This document shows, piece after piece, positions 48,661-58,044 of a DNA stretch of 64,000 nucleotides. Positions within the stretch are counted from its first letter, which is position 1. Each line of letters begins with the position of its first letter. The notes beneath the pieces are model-generated. The model was not told the origin of the DNA. It did no database searches and worked only from the letters and a program-made list of their open reading frames with translations. The DNA comes from Prochlorococcus sp. AG-449-P16 (GTDB lineage Bacteria > Cyanobacteriota > Cyanobacteriia > PCC-6307 > Cyanobiaceae), in assembly GCA_003212175.1 (NCBI GenBank), contig QCQN01000002.1, positions 45,930-109,929 of the forward strand. Direction: 5' to 3'. The position numbers and the translations under genes are program-made.

Positions 48661-49272
48661 ATGAGTAATGAATTGACTACAAACCTTGCTTCTTCAAAAG
48701 CAAATACAAGCATCGCAAGATGGTATGCAGTTCAAGTAGCATCAAGTTGTGAGAAAAAAGTAAAAGCAACTCTTGAGCAGAGATCAGTAACTTTAGGAGT
48801 TAATAATAGAATCATTGAAATTGAAATTCCCCAAACTCCTGGAATTAAACTAAAAAAAGATGGGAGTAGACAAACTACTGAAGAAAAAGTTTTCCCAGGT
48901 TATGTCCTTGTAAGAATGATTTTGGATGAAGATACAATGATGGCTGTAAAAAGTACCCCTAATGTAATTAACTTTGTTGGTGCTGAAGACGGTAGAGGAA
49001 GCGGTAGATCACGAGGTCATATCAAACCTCGACCATTATCCAGACAAGAAGTTAATAGAATATTTAAGCGCGCATCAGAGAAAAAAGCTGTAATCAAGCT
49101 AGATATTGAAGAAAAAGATAGAATCATAGTAACTAGTGGTCCATTCAAGGATTTCCAGGGAGAAGTTATAGAAGTTTCCGGGGAAAGAAATAAATTAAAA
49201 GCATTACTTTCAATATTTGGGCGCGAGACTCCTGTAGAATTAGAATTCTCCCAAATCAATAAACAAAATTAA
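48661..49272 (+). CDS. nusG: Transcription termination/antitermination factor NusG
   Basis: NusG binds RNA polymerase and links it to Rho and to the ribosome. The 203-residue form from ATG 48661 has the NGN domain with IARWYAVQVASSCEKKVK near residues 17-34 and VFPGYVLVRM near 78-87, and the KOW domain with GPFKDFQGEVIEVSGERNKL near 160-179. An upstream in-frame ATG at 48574 lies within secE and is not the start. It heads the ribosomal-protein run. Confidence 0.95.
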   Translation: MSNELTTNLASSKANTSIARWYAVQVASSCEKKVKATLEQRSVTLGVNNRIIEIEIPQTPGIKLKKDGSRQTTEEKVFPGYVLVRMILDEDTMMAVKSTPNVINFVGAEDGRGSGRSRGHIKPRPLSRQEVNRIFKRASEKKAVIKLDIEEKDRIIVTSGPFKDFQGEVIEVSGERNKLKALLSIFGRETPVELEFSQINKQN

Positions 49273-49344
49273 TTTCTTATTGTTCTTGTTTATCTAGTAA
49301 AATTATGATTTTCTACTTCAGCTTAAATTCTCTAATCTAATCTA

Positions 49345-49770
49345 ATGGCAAAAAAAATTGTTGCAGTTATCAAACTTGCTCTACAAGCAGGCAAAGCAAA
49401 TCCTGCTCCTCCTGTAGGACCGGCTTTAGGTCAACATGGTGTCAATATCATGGCATTTTGTAAAGAATACAATGCAAGGACACAGGATAAAGCAGGTTTT
49501 GTAATTCCAGTAGAGATTTCTGTTTTTGAAGATAGAAGCTTTACTTTTATTACAAAAACACCTCCTGCTTCAGTCTTAATAACAAAAGCGGCTGGTATAG
49601 AGAAAGGATCAGGTGAATCAGCAAAAGGCTCTGTTGGGAATATAAGTAAAGCTCAATTAGAAGAAATAGCCAAAACTAAGCTTCCTGATCTAAACTGTTC
49701 TAGTGTTGAATCAGCAATGAAAGTAATAGAGGGTACTGCTCGTAATATGGGCGTCTCTATTACTGATTGA
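49345..49770 (+). CDS. rplK: Ribosomal protein L11
   Basis: L11 forms part of the GTPase-associated centre of the large subunit. The 141-residue protein has the classic start [37 protein letters not shown], with the rRNA-binding C-domain including [21 protein letters not shown] and [27 protein letters not shown]. Length and motifs are standard. It follows nusG by 72 bases and precedes rplA. The 66 bases between them contain a small hairpin GGTTA-AATAA-TAACC (49803-49817). Confidence 0.97.
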   Translation: MAKKIVAVIKLALQAGKANPAPPVGPALGQHGVNIMAFCKEYNARTQDKAGFVIPVEISVFEDRSFTFITKTPPASVLITKAAGIEKGSGESAKGSVGNISKAQLEEIAKTKLPDLNCSSVESAMKVIEGTARNMGVSITD

Positions 49771-49836
49771 GTTCAAGACAAAATTGCTCACAGTTTAGGG
49801 GAGGTTAAATAATAACCGTTTGCACCCAATATTATT

Positions 49837-50544
49837 ATGAAAAAACTATCCAAAAGAATGGCTGCTCTATCAACAAAGATAGAAGATCGCATTTACGCAC
49901 CACTTGAAGCTCTTAGTATTATCAAAGAAAATGCTAATGCAAAATTTGATGAAACTATTGAAGCACATATACGTTTAGGTATTGATCCAAAATATACTGA
50001 TCAACAATTAAGGACCACTGTTGCATTACCACATGGTACTGGCCAAAGTATCAAAATTGCAGTAATTACGAGTGGTGAGAATGTTTCTAAAGCCAAGGAT
50101 GCTGGAGCAGATTTATTTGGAGAAGAAGATCTTGTAGAAAGTATCAACAAAGGAAATATGGAGTTCGATCTACTTATTGCAACTCCAGATATGATGCCAA
50201 AGGTTGCAAAATTAGGCAGAGTTTTAGGACCTAGAGGTTTAATGCCTAATCCTAAAGCTGGTACAGTAACTAATGATATTGCTAATGCAATAAAAGAATT
50301 CAAAGCAGGAAAGCTAGAATTTAGGGCAGATAAGGCGGGTATCGTTCATGTCCGCTTTGGAAAAGCAAGTTTCACAAAAGAGGCTCTATTTGACAACTTG
50401 AAAACCTTACAAGAATCAATTGATAAAAATAAACCAAGTGGAGCAAAGGGAAAGTATTGGAAAACTTTTTATATAACTTCAACAATGGGGCCTTCAGTTC
50501 AAGTAGACATAAATGCTGTACAAGATTACCAACCTGAAGGTTAA
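49837..50544 (+). CDS. rplA: Ribosomal protein L1
   Basis: L1 forms the mobile L1 stalk at the E site and often represses its own operon by binding the mRNA. The 235-residue protein has [23 protein letters not shown] near residues 30-52, [18 protein letters not shown] near 128-145 and the C-terminal [20 protein letters not shown]. All are family hallmarks. It is followed by a leader region of about 190 bases before rplJ. Confidence 0.97.
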   Translation: MKKLSKRMAALSTKIEDRIYAPLEALSIIKENANAKFDETIEAHIRLGIDPKYTDQQLRTTVALPHGTGQSIKIAVITSGENVSKAKDAGADLFGEEDLVESINKGNMEFDLLIATPDMMPKVAKLGRVLGPRGLMPNPKAGTVTNDIANAIKEFKAGKLEFRADKAGIVHVRFGKASFTKEALFDNLKTLQESIDKNKPSGAKGKYWKTFYITSTMGPSVQVDINAVQDYQPEG

Positions 50545-50559
50545 CTCTTTGTAGTATAA

Positions 50560-50735
50560 TTTTAAGTGCAATAATACGGCCAAAGAAAGTAGGTTTATTT
50601 AGTTGTTCTAAATTTCTAATTCCTACCGAGGACTCGTCTTAATTATTTCTTTTTGGATCTAATAAAAGCGGCCTCTTTTAAAAAGAACTTTGCCGCATTT
50701 CCTGCTCTCCCTAAAATACGATCCAAAAAAACACA
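50560..50735 (+). promoter_or_regulatory. Putative L10 leader RNA upstream of rplJ
   Basis: The gap of 191 bases between rplA and rplJ is long for this cluster and contains a stem AAAGCGGC / GCCGCATTT (about 50666-50698) with a nested TCTTTT/AAAAGA. Bacterial rplJ is commonly preceded by a structured leader bound by L10-L12 for autoregulation. No exact match to the known consensus was verified. Confidence 0.5.
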
Positions 50736-51263
50736 ATGGGCCGAACACTAGAGAATAAGCAACAAATCGTTACTGAGATTAAATCTCTATTAAACGACTC
50801 GGAAATGGCAGTAGTTCTTGACTATAAAGGTTTAACTATCAAAGAGATGTCAGATTTGCGATCTAGATTGCAAACAACTAACGGCATCTGCAAAGTTACT
50901 AAAAACTCATTAATGCGTAAAGCTATTGATGGAGATAGTAATTGGAATGATCTTGAATCTTTACTGACCGGAACAAATGCTTTTGTCTTAATCAAAGAAG
51001 ATGTTGGTGGTGCCGTAAAAGCGATCCAATCTTTTCAAAAAGACACAAAAAAATCCGAAACCAAAGGAGCTTTATTTGAAGGCAGACTTCTTAGCGATTC
51101 TGAAATAAAAGAAATTGCAAGTCTTCCATCTAAAGAAGTATTGATGGCAAAAATTGTTGGTGCTCTCAATGGCGTAGCAACAAAAATTGCGATCTCTATC
51201 AATGAAGTGCCCTCTGGACTTGCTAGATCACTTAAACAACATTCTGAAAAATCAGAATCTTAA
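50736..51263 (+). CDS. rplJ: Ribosomal protein L10
   Basis: L10 is the base of the flexible stalk that carries L7/L12 dimers. The 175-residue protein has the N-terminal globular domain with [20 protein letters not shown] and [14 protein letters not shown], and a C-terminal helix near 130-170 that binds L12 ([37 protein letters not shown]). It starts [12 protein letters not shown], as in cyanobacterial L10. rplL follows after 28 bases. A probable L10 leader lies upstream. Confidence 0.97.
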   Translation: MGRTLENKQQIVTEIKSLLNDSEMAVVLDYKGLTIKEMSDLRSRLQTTNGICKVTKNSLMRKAIDGDSNWNDLESLLTGTNAFVLIKEDVGGAVKAIQSFQKDTKKSETKGALFEGRLLSDSEIKEIASLPSKEVLMAKIVGALNGVATKIAISINEVPSGLARSLKQHSEKSES

Positions 51264-51291
51264 ATTTAAACCCTAATCAACTTTTAAGAAA

Positions 51292-51687
51292 ATGTCCTCA
51301 AAAACTGAAGAAATTCTTGAATCATTAAAATCTCTATCACTTTTAGAAGCATCTGAGCTTGTGAAGCAAATTGAAGAGGCTTTTGGTGTATCTGCTGCAG
51401 CTTCTGCAGGTGTAGTAATGGCAGCTCCAGGAGCAGCTAGCGGTGACGGAGATAGTGGCGCTGCTGAAGAAAAAACTGAATTTGATGTAGTTCTCGAAAG
51501 CTTTGATGCAGCAGCAAAAATCAAAGTCCTTAAGGTTGTAAGAAATGCAACTGGTCTTGGTCTTGGCGATGCAAAGGCACTTGTTGAATCTGCGCCAAAA
51601 ACAGTAAAAGAAGGAATTGCTAAAGCAGATGCTGAATCTCTAAAGAAAGAGATTGAAGAAGCTGGCGGTAAAGTTACACTTAAGTAA
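51292..51687 (+). CDS. rplL: Ribosomal protein L7/L12
   Basis: L7/L12 recruits translation factors at the stalk. The 131-residue protein has the N-terminal dimerisation helices ([21 protein letters not shown]), an Ala/Gly-rich hinge near residues 38-60 and the C-terminal factor-binding domain with [22 protein letters not shown] and [21 protein letters not shown]. It is the last gene of the ribosomal-protein cluster and is followed by a hairpin terminator. Confidence 0.97.
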   Translation: MSSKTEEILESLKSLSLLEASELVKQIEEAFGVSAAASAGVVMAAPGAASGDGDSGAAEEKTEFDVVLESFDAAAKIKVLKVVRNATGLGLGDAKALVESAPKTVKEGIAKADAESLKKEIEEAGGKVTLK

Positions 51688-51701
51688 GAGAAGATTTTTT
51701 C

Positions 51702-51726
51702 AAGCCGATACACTTAATATCGGCTT
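51702..51726 (+). terminator. Hairpin terminator after rplL
   Basis: AAGCCGATA pairs with TATCGGCTT (9 bases) around a 7-base loop, flanked by T and A runs that can extend the pairing. It has no long U tract, so it may be a weak terminator or allow read-through to rnhA, which starts 8 bases later. Confidence 0.65.
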
Positions 51727-51734
51727 CAAAAATT

Positions 51735-52454
51735 ATGAATAGTGAAAGTATTGCAATTGAAGCTGCAACTGATGGAGCCTGCAGTGGTAATCCAGGCCCA
51801 GGTGGTTGGGGTGGTCTAATAATTTTTGATGACAAAAGTGAATTAGAAATAGGTGGTTCCGAGCAAAATACAACTAATAATAGAATGGAACTCACTGCGG
51901 CTATAAAAACACTTGAGAAATTAAAAACCTTTAAATTAATAGAGAACTTTAAATTAAGAACTGATAGTAAATATGTCATAGATGGTTATACATCATGGAT
52001 TATTAATTGGAAGAGAAATGGATGGAAAACAAGCTCAGGAAAATCAGTTCAAAATCTTGATTTATGGAAAAAAATAGATCAATTAAGAATTGATGGTCTT
52101 GTAATGGAATATGTTAAAGGCCATAGCGGTGACAAGCAAAATGATAGGGTTGATAAAATCGCGACCAACTATAGCAAAGGTATATCTTTAATAAGTAACT
52201 TAAAAGAGTCTGAATCTTCAGTTGACTTTTTTGAAAAAAATGCACCTTCAGAAATTCAGGAATTGTTTTCAAGAAATGAAATAATACAAAAATTTGCAGA
52301 GAAAAAGTACTTATTAAGTTCACTAGAACTAAGTAATTTATTAGGAGAAGAAAATCATGTAAAGATAAAACAATATTCACTTTTTGAATGGCGTAATTGG
52401 AAATTGATTCCTAAAAATAAAAAATATTGGATAATAGAAAAAAAAGAATCCTAA
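51735..52454 (+). CDS. rnhA: Ribonuclease HI with C-terminal extension
   Basis: RNase HI cuts RNA in RNA-DNA hybrids. Residues about 1-150 are the normal enzyme: [16 protein letters not shown] with the first Asp, [14 protein letters not shown] with the Glu, [12 protein letters not shown] with the second Asp and [17 protein letters not shown] with the final His and Asp. The remaining 90 residues ([16 protein letters not shown] start, then [21 protein letters not shown] and [11 protein letters not shown]) form an extra domain not found in the minimal enzyme. It looks like a small beta-rich module. rnhA is followed by pyrD after 6 bases. Confidence 0.88.
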   Translation: MNSESIAIEAATDGACSGNPGPGGWGGLIIFDDKSELEIGGSEQNTTNNRMELTAAIKTLEKLKTFKLIENFKLRTDSKYVIDGYTSWIINWKRNGWKTSSGKSVQNLDLWKKIDQLRIDGLVMEYVKGHSGDKQNDRVDKIATNYSKGISLISNLKESESSVDFFEKNAPSEIQELFSRNEIIQKFAEKKYLLSSLELSNLLGEENHVKIKQYSLFEWRNWKLIPKNKKYWIIEKKES

Positions 52455-52460
52455 TTTTTT

Positions 52461-53630
52461 ATGAATAAACAGAAGGGGGTATTTAAAAATCTTTATAAAA
52501 ACTTGATAACCCCTATACTAAAAAATGACTCTGGAATAGATGCAGAATATTTAACTAATTTATCTCTTAGCCTTCTATCATTTAGTTCAAGAAAACATAA
52601 TTGGCCTATAGTTTCATCAGTCTTAAAAAATCTAAATGAAGAATTTTCCATAACTGATAAAAGGTTAAGTCAAAACATATGTGGAATAAATTTTTGTAAT
52701 CCAATTGGTTTAGCTGCGGGTTTTGACAAAAATGGAAATGCTGCAAATATATGGAAAGATTTTGGTTTTGGATTTGCTGAACTTGGTACAGTAACTAAAT
52801 TTGCTCAAAGTGGTAATCCTAAACCAAGGTTATTTAGATTAGCAGAAGAAGAAGCAGCATTAAATAGGATGGGTTTCAATAATAATGGTGCTGAAAATCT
52901 TGTTAAAAATTTTCTTGATCAAGGTATTGATTTCAAAAAAAACAGGAAGAATATTTGTTTAGGAATAAATTTCGGTAAATCTAAAATCACAAGTTTATCT
53001 AAAGCAAAAGATGATTATTTAACTTCTCTAAAATTATTAATTCCATATTGTGATTACGCAGCAATAAACATAAGTTCTCCAAATACTGAGGGACTCAGAA
53101 AGTTGCAAGATCCAATTCTTCTAAAAGAACTTCTTAATGAAATTAAAAACTTACCTAATTGTCCACCATTATTTGTAAAAATTGCACCAGATTTAGGCTT
53201 CAAAGATATTGAAGATATTTGCCAATTAATAATCGAAGAAAACATCGATGGAATAATTGCTACTAACACAAGCATTGATAGATTAGGGCTTGAAAATAGG
53301 AAAATAAGACAAACAGGATTATTACTTTCAGAAGAAAATGGAGGATTAAGTGGTAGGCCTCTACAAAAAAAAGCAAATCGAATAATAAAACATATTCATA
53401 ATATTGATAAAAAGATTATTTTAATTGGCGTTGGTGGAATCGATAGTCCTGAGTCTGCTTGGGAAAGAATTTGTTCAGGAGCATCATTAATTCAACTTTA
53501 TACTGGATGGATATATAAAGGTCCAAGATTAGTTCCCGATATACTTCAAGGAATTATTACTCAACTCAATAATCATCAATTATCTAATATAAAAGAGGCT
53601 ATTGGGTCAGATTTAAATTGGATTGAATAA
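52461..53630 (+). CDS. pyrD: Dihydroorotate dehydrogenase, class 2
   Basis: PyrD oxidises dihydroorotate to orotate, passing electrons to quinone; class 2 enzymes are membrane-associated. The 389-residue length and the N-terminal extension before the barrel support class 2. Visible blocks are CNPIGLAAGFDKNGNAANIW near residues 80-99, INISSPNTEGLRKLQDP near 198-214, GGLSGRPLQKKANRII near 296-311 and GVGGIDSPESAWERICSGASLIQLYTG near 327-353 for FMN binding. It overlaps the long form of the next gene by a few bases. Confidence 0.94.
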   Translation: MNKQKGVFKNLYKNLITPILKNDSGIDAEYLTNLSLSLLSFSSRKHNWPIVSSVLKNLNEEFSITDKRLSQNICGINFCNPIGLAAGFDKNGNAANIWKDFGFGFAELGTVTKFAQSGNPKPRLFRLAEEEAALNRMGFNNNGAENLVKNFLDQGIDFKKNRKNICLGINFGKSKITSLSKAKDDYLTSLKLLIPYCDYAAINISSPNTEGLRKLQDPILLKELLNEIKNLPNCPPLFVKIAPDLGFKDIEDICQLIIEENIDGIIATNTSIDRLGLENRKIRQTGLLLSEENGGLSGRPLQKKANRIIKHIHNIDKKIILIGVGGIDSPESAWERICSGASLIQLYTGWIYKGPRLVPDILQGIITQLNNHQLSNIKEAIGSDLNWIE

Positions 53631-53646
53631 AATTAAAAGATTGATA

Positions 53647-54771
53647 ATGAATAAATCAGAAGCTAAAAATTACAAAACAAAAAACATGCAAATATCAAAC
53701 TTAAAACATGGGGGAAATGTATATACAAATGCAAAAAAGTTAAATTTATCACCCTCTGAAATCATAGACTCCAGTGCCTCATTAGTCCCTTTTGCCCCAC
53801 CTCAAATACTAATAGATTCATTAAATAAGGAAATTAAGAATCTTGGATTTAGATATTACCCTGAAAGAAACTTAAGAGATCTAAAAGAAATAATTGGTAA
53901 ATTTCATGAGATAAATCCAGACAATATAATGCCCGGAAATGGAGCTTCTGAGCTAATAACCTGGGCAGGTTATGAAGCATCCAAATTTGGAATCAGTTGT
54001 ATTCCTTCTCCAGGCTTTGTTGATTATGAAAGATCTTTAAATTGTTGGAATAGTAATTTCATTAATTGCAAATTACCAAAAAATTGGAATAATATTTTTC
54101 CTCAAACATTCCCACTTAATCCTAAAGGTGATGTTATTTGGATAACAAATCCACATAACCCTACCGGCCAATTGTGGGAAAGAAATTCATTAGAGACAAT
54201 TATAAAAAAATATAAGTTAGTTATCTGTGATGAGGCTTTCTTATCATTAACTCCTAATGGAGAGAAAGAATCTTTAATACCATTAACCAAAAAATATGAT
54301 AACTTATTAGTTCTGAGAAGCTTGACCAAAATCTTCAATATTCCTGGTCTTAGATTGGGATACGTTATTGGCTCATCGAAAAAACTGAAGCAATGGGAAA
54401 TTAATAGAGATCCTTGGCCATTAAATTCTTTTGCCATTAAAGCAGGAATTGATCTACTAAGTAATAGGAAATATTATGAAAAATGGACAAGGAAGATTCA
54501 CAGCTGGATTAATATTGAAAGAATAAGAGTTTCTGAAAAACTATCAAAAATAGAAAACCTCAGAGTTCATCATTCTTCAACAAATTTTTTTCTAATAGAA
54601 AGTAAACAATCTTTAACGCCTAATATAAATTACCTAGAAAATAAGGGAATATTAGTCAGAGAATGCACTTCATTTAGATTTCTTGATGAAAAGTGGGCAA
54701 GAATAAGTTTGCAGAGCAGGGAAAATAATAGTCTTTTATGTAAGGAAATTTACAATTCCTTTAAAAAATAA
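53647..54771 (+). CDS. CobD-like PLP-dependent aminotransferase/decarboxylase
   Basis: The 374-residue protein from ATG 53647 is a class I/II fold PLP enzyme. LKHGGNVYTNAKKLNLSPSEIIDSS near residue 18 is typical of CobD/CobC, which decarboxylates L-threonine-O-3-phosphate for cobamide synthesis, fitting the pseudocobalamin made by these organisms. PGNGASELI near 95, ITNPHNPTGQLW near 168 and RSLTKIFNIPGLRLGY near 222 with the PLP lysine are clear. A histidinol-phosphate aminotransferase role cannot be ruled out by sequence. The start could also be an earlier TTG at 53623. It overlaps murG at its 3' end by 22 bases. Confidence 0.78.
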   Translation: MNKSEAKNYKTKNMQISNLKHGGNVYTNAKKLNLSPSEIIDSSASLVPFAPPQILIDSLNKEIKNLGFRYYPERNLRDLKEIIGKFHEINPDNIMPGNGASELITWAGYEASKFGISCIPSPGFVDYERSLNCWNSNFINCKLPKNWNNIFPQTFPLNPKGDVIWITNPHNPTGQLWERNSLETIIKKYKLVICDEAFLSLTPNGEKESLIPLTKKYDNLLVLRSLTKIFNIPGLRLGYVIGSSKKLKQWEINRDPWPLNSFAIKAGIDLLSNRKYYEKWTRKIHSWINIERIRVSEKLSKIENLRVHHSSTNFFLIESKQSLTPNINYLENKGILVRECTSFRFLDEKWARISLQSRENNSLLCKEIYNSFKK

Positions 54772-55847
54772 TTAATTAATTTTTTAATCTCAATTTTAGA
54801 TTTGATTTTATTATTATTATTTTCCATGTTCTTCCTCATGAGATCTAATATTTCATATTGTTTTTTTCCATTGCTTGATTTTATTCTAAAAATTCTTTCA
54901 ATAGTTTTTTCAAAAACTTCTTTAGATATTTTATCTTGATTTATTAAAACTGAGCATCCATTTTCAGCAAGAATCATTGCATTTTTCTCTTGGTGATTAT
55001 TTTTAGAATAAGGATAGGGAATTAAAATTGAAGGTTTTTTAGTCTCTATTAGTTCACTGATTGTTCCCGCACCAGATCTTGATATTACAAGATCGCAGTT
55101 TTGAATTAAAGCTGCTATTTCATTAGAAAATTCCCTCTGAACATAATTTATTGATTTTTTTACCTGACAAGATTTTTTATTACATTCTCCAGTAATATGA
55201 ACTATCCGAAAATTCTTTTTCGTTAAAAATTCTAGAGATTTGTAAATAATTTGATTTATAGCTTCTGCTCCTTGACTACCTCCCATAATAACTATGAGAG
55301 GGCCTTTCCCTTTTGGAACCCATTCTGGCATGAGATTAGATTTATAAAATTGTTCTCTCAAAGGGGTACCAGTGAAAATAGTTTTACAATTTTTTAAATA
55401 AGAATTTGTTTTCTTAAATCCTAAAAGAACATAGTTACATAAAAAACCAAAATATTTTGTGACCATTCCTGGTATTAAATTTGATTCGTGAATAATGATA
55501 GGTATTCTTAGGAGTTTTGAAGCAATAATAGTAGGGGCTGATATATAACCTCCAGTCGTAAAAACTAAGTTAATTTTTTTTTCTTTTAAAATCTGAATTA
55601 TTTTGAAAGTTGACATTAAAATTCCTATATATTGATAAAACAAAAATATATTTTTTCTAGGTGTATTTATTTTCAAAGTCGTCAAATCATATTTTTTAGG
55701 AATAAAATTTGCATCAAGTCTTTTATAGACTCCCAACCAATGAATACTCCATTCATCTTCTACTTCTTTAGAAACTGCTAAAGCTGGGAAAATATGACCG
55801 CCAGTGCCGCTAGCCGCAATTAATAAATTATTTCTCCTTTTAGACAT
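54750..55847 (-). CDS. murG: MurG, UDP-GlcNAc transferase of peptidoglycan synthesis
   Basis: MurG adds GlcNAc to lipid I to form lipid II at the inner face of the membrane. The 365-residue protein starts with the N-domain loop ASGTGGHIFPALAVSKE near residues 12-28, then the HESNLIPG block and IVIMGGSQGAEAINQII near 185-201, and the donor-binding ISRSGAGTISELIETKKPSILIPYPYSKNNHQEKNA near 258-293. These are the family signatures. Its end is convergent with the CobD-like gene. A small secreted-protein gene lies divergently upstream. Confidence 0.95.
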   Translation of the reverse strand: MSKRRNNLLIAASGTGGHIFPALAVSKEVEDEWSIHWLGVYKRLDANFIPKKYDLTTLKINTPRKNIFLFYQYIGILMSTFKIIQILKEKKINLVFTTGGYISAPTIIASKLLRIPIIIHESNLIPGMVTKYFGFLCNYVLLGFKKTNSYLKNCKTIFTGTPLREQFYKSNLMPEWVPKGKGPLIVIMGGSQGAEAINQIIYKSLEFLTKKNFRIVHITGECNKKSCQVKKSINYVQREFSNEIAALIQNCDLVISRSGAGTISELIETKKPSILIPYPYSKNNHQEKNAMILAENGCSVLINQDKISKEVFEKTIERIFRIKSSNGKKQYEILDLMRKNMENNNNKIKSKIEIKKLINYFLKEL

Positions 55848-55894
55848 TAAGATATTAAATAAGTAATATAAAAAATAAAATTTAAAGTTACAAA

Positions 55895-56626
55895 GTGGTC
55901 AAGTTACATTCCTGGAAAAAAATAGGTTTATTTATTTATATAAATTTTTATCTTATTTTCCCAGAATTAGCAATCAGTCAAAATACAAAAGTTGATATTA
56001 AAAAAAATCTAGAAAATGGATTAAATAATAGAAATTTAGAAATGATAAAAAATGTTTTCAATGAAGAACAAGAAAGATTAATGATTGAAAAGAAATTCTC
56101 TACAATTATTGAAGAATTTCCTGACGCAAAATGGAACATCAAAAAAATAGGTGAAGGGGACTCTAATGAGAAAATATTTGAAATTAATGTAATGGGGAAA
56201 AGCATTATTAACGGTGAAACATATGTTCTCAAATCTAAATTTAAATATATATTTTCTACCATTAACAACAAAATTCATCTTGGAGAAATAAAAAACTTAT
56301 TGACTACCATCAGGAATGATAATAACCAAATTGATATAAGTTTCAACATTCCGGAAAAAGTCCTGACTGGAACAAAATATCATATTGATATCATTTTAAA
56401 TGAACCACTTGGTGATTTAATGATTGCCGGAGGAATAAAATCACATCAAGATGAATCTTATCTAAAACAAGAAATTAACATTGAACCCTTAGGCTCTGGC
56501 GGAATTTTTAAAATAACAAGAGCTCCATCAAAACCTGGTATACAAATTTGGTCAGGGATTATTGCTCATCCAAAAGGTTTGGTTTCTTTCACCAAGAGCG
56601 TTGATATAGTAGATAAATATAATTAA
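55895..56626 (+). CDS. Unrecognised secreted protein
   Basis: The 243-residue product has an N-terminal signal peptide (hydrophobic residues about 9-25 with LISQ-like cleavage region near 28), then a helical stretch near 35-75 and a beta-rich C-terminal half that includes [23 protein letters not shown]. It has no cysteine pairs or catalytic motif that I recognise. The start is GTG at 55895. It lies between murG and pgk, sharing 4 bases at its stop with the convergent pgk. I do not assign a role. Confidence 0.6.
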   Translation: MVKLHSWKKIGLFIYINFYLIFPELAISQNTKVDIKKNLENGLNNRNLEMIKNVFNEEQERLMIEKKFSTIIEEFPDAKWNIKKIGEGDSNEKIFEINVMGKSIINGETYVLKSKFKYIFSTINNKIHLGEIKNLLTTIRNDNNQIDISFNIPEKVLTGTKYHIDIILNEPLGDLMIAGGIKSHQDESYLKQEINIEPLGSGGIFKITRAPSKPGIQIWSGIIAHPKGLVSFTKSVDIVDKYN

Positions 56627-57831
56627 ACATCCTTTAGTGCTGCCACTCCAGGTAAAGATTTACCTTCCAAAAGTTCTAAGCTTGCGCCCCCTCCAGTAGA
56701 TATATGAGACATTTTTTCAGCTAAACCTGCTTTCTCTACTGCTGCTACAGAATCTCCCCCTCCTATAATAGTGCAAACTTCAGAGAAAGAACTTAAGTCT
56801 GCGAGAGTAGTTGCTATAGCATTTGTACCTGCAGCAAACTTATCGAATTCAAAAACCCCCATTGGGCCATTCCAAATAATTGTCTTGCATTCAGCAAGAG
56901 CATTTTGAAATACTTTAATTGAATCCGGACCAATATCAAGACCCATCCAATCCCCACTAATTGAATCTATTTGAGAAACTTTACTCTGAGCAGTAGGAGC
57001 AAACTCATTAGCAAGAATTACATCTGTAGGTAAAAGCAGTTCTACCCCTTTTGCTTTCGCTTTTGACTCTAAATTTCTTGCAAGCTCAAGTTTATCTTCC
57101 TCAACAAGACTCTTTCCTACGTCAAGACCTCTTGCTTTGAAAAAAGTAAAGATCATACCTCCTCCAATAATAATTTTATCGCACTTATCTAATAAAGAAT
57201 CTAGAACTCCAATTTTACTGCTCACCTTAGATCCACCAACTATTGCTGCCAAAGGACGTTTTGGAGAATCTATTGCTCCTTGAAGATATTTCAATTCTTT
57301 TTCTAATAAAAATCCTGCAACTGAAGGACTTAAAAAATTTGTCACTCCTTGAGTTGAGGCATGAGCTCTATGCGCAGCACCAAAAGCGTCATTTACATAC
57401 ATATCTGCATGTGCGGCCAATTTTTTGGCGAAGTCTAAGTTGTTATCCTCTTCCTCTGAATAAAAACGAACATTTTCAAGTAGCAGAACTTCTCCATTAT
57501 TTAATTTACTTGATTCTAAAATAGCTTCTTCTCCTACACAATTTTTCGTTAGTGGTACATCCTTTCCTAAAATTTCACTTAACCTAATTGCAACTGGAGT
57601 CAATCTCATTTTCTCGTTAACCTGACCTTTAGGCCTTCCAAAATGTGCAGCTAATATAACTTTCGCAGAATTATTAATAAGATATTCGATTGTCGGAATA
57701 GCAGCCCTTATACGTGTATCGTCAGTTATCTGACCACTCTCATTTAATGGAACATTAAAATCAACCCTGACTAGAACTTTTTTCCCTTCTAAATGTGTCT
57801 TATTGAGACTGGAAAGAGATAATTTCGACAT
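56623..57831 (-). CDS. pgk: Phosphoglycerate kinase
   Basis: Pgk makes 1,3-bisphosphoglycerate in the Calvin cycle and runs in reverse in glycolysis. The 402-residue form from ATG 57831 has the substrate motif [13 protein letters not shown] near residues 17-29, [11 protein letters not shown] near 61-71, [11 protein letters not shown] near 163-173 and the nucleotide-binding [13 protein letters not shown] near 370-382. A form starting at 57840 adds only three residues. It overlaps the stop of the convergent secreted-protein gene by 4 bases. The 204-base region upstream holds a repeated GGCCTTA element. Confidence 0.97.
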   Translation of the reverse strand: MSKLSLSSLNKTHLEGKKVLVRVDFNVPLNESGQITDDTRIRAAIPTIEYLINNSAKVILAAHFGRPKGQVNEKMRLTPVAIRLSEILGKDVPLTKNCVGEEAILESSKLNNGEVLLLENVRFYSEEEDNNLDFAKKLAAHADMYVNDAFGAAHRAHASTQGVTNFLSPSVAGFLLEKELKYLQGAIDSPKRPLAAIVGGSKVSSKIGVLDSLLDKCDKIIIGGGMIFTFFKARGLDVGKSLVEEDKLELARNLESKAKAKGVELLLPTDVILANEFAPTAQSKVSQIDSISGDWMGLDIGPDSIKVFQNALAECKTIIWNGPMGVFEFDKFAAGTNAIATTLADLSSFSEVCTIIGGGDSVAAVEKAGLAEKMSHISTGGGASLELLEGKSLPGVAALKDV

Positions 57832-58044
57832 TAATAACATTATTTTTTAACTTAATGACCCTAACGTTTATTTGGCCTTATTGGGTTAAAAAGTAGTAAC
57901 TGTTACCTAGGCCTTAATATATTTTAAGATTTGAACCTGAAAAAGTTTTATAGATATTTATTTTTATACTAAGATCTTTAATAGTTATCTTTCAAATTGA
58001 TCACAATTAAAAGAAATACTGAAAATTTATTTGATTATATTTAA

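Noticed and set aside
51273..51713. Open frame of 146 codons on the minus strand across rplL
   Set aside because: It is antisense to L7/L12, is Ser/Ala/Pro-rich from the reverse of Ala/Gly/Glu codons, and has no start context.
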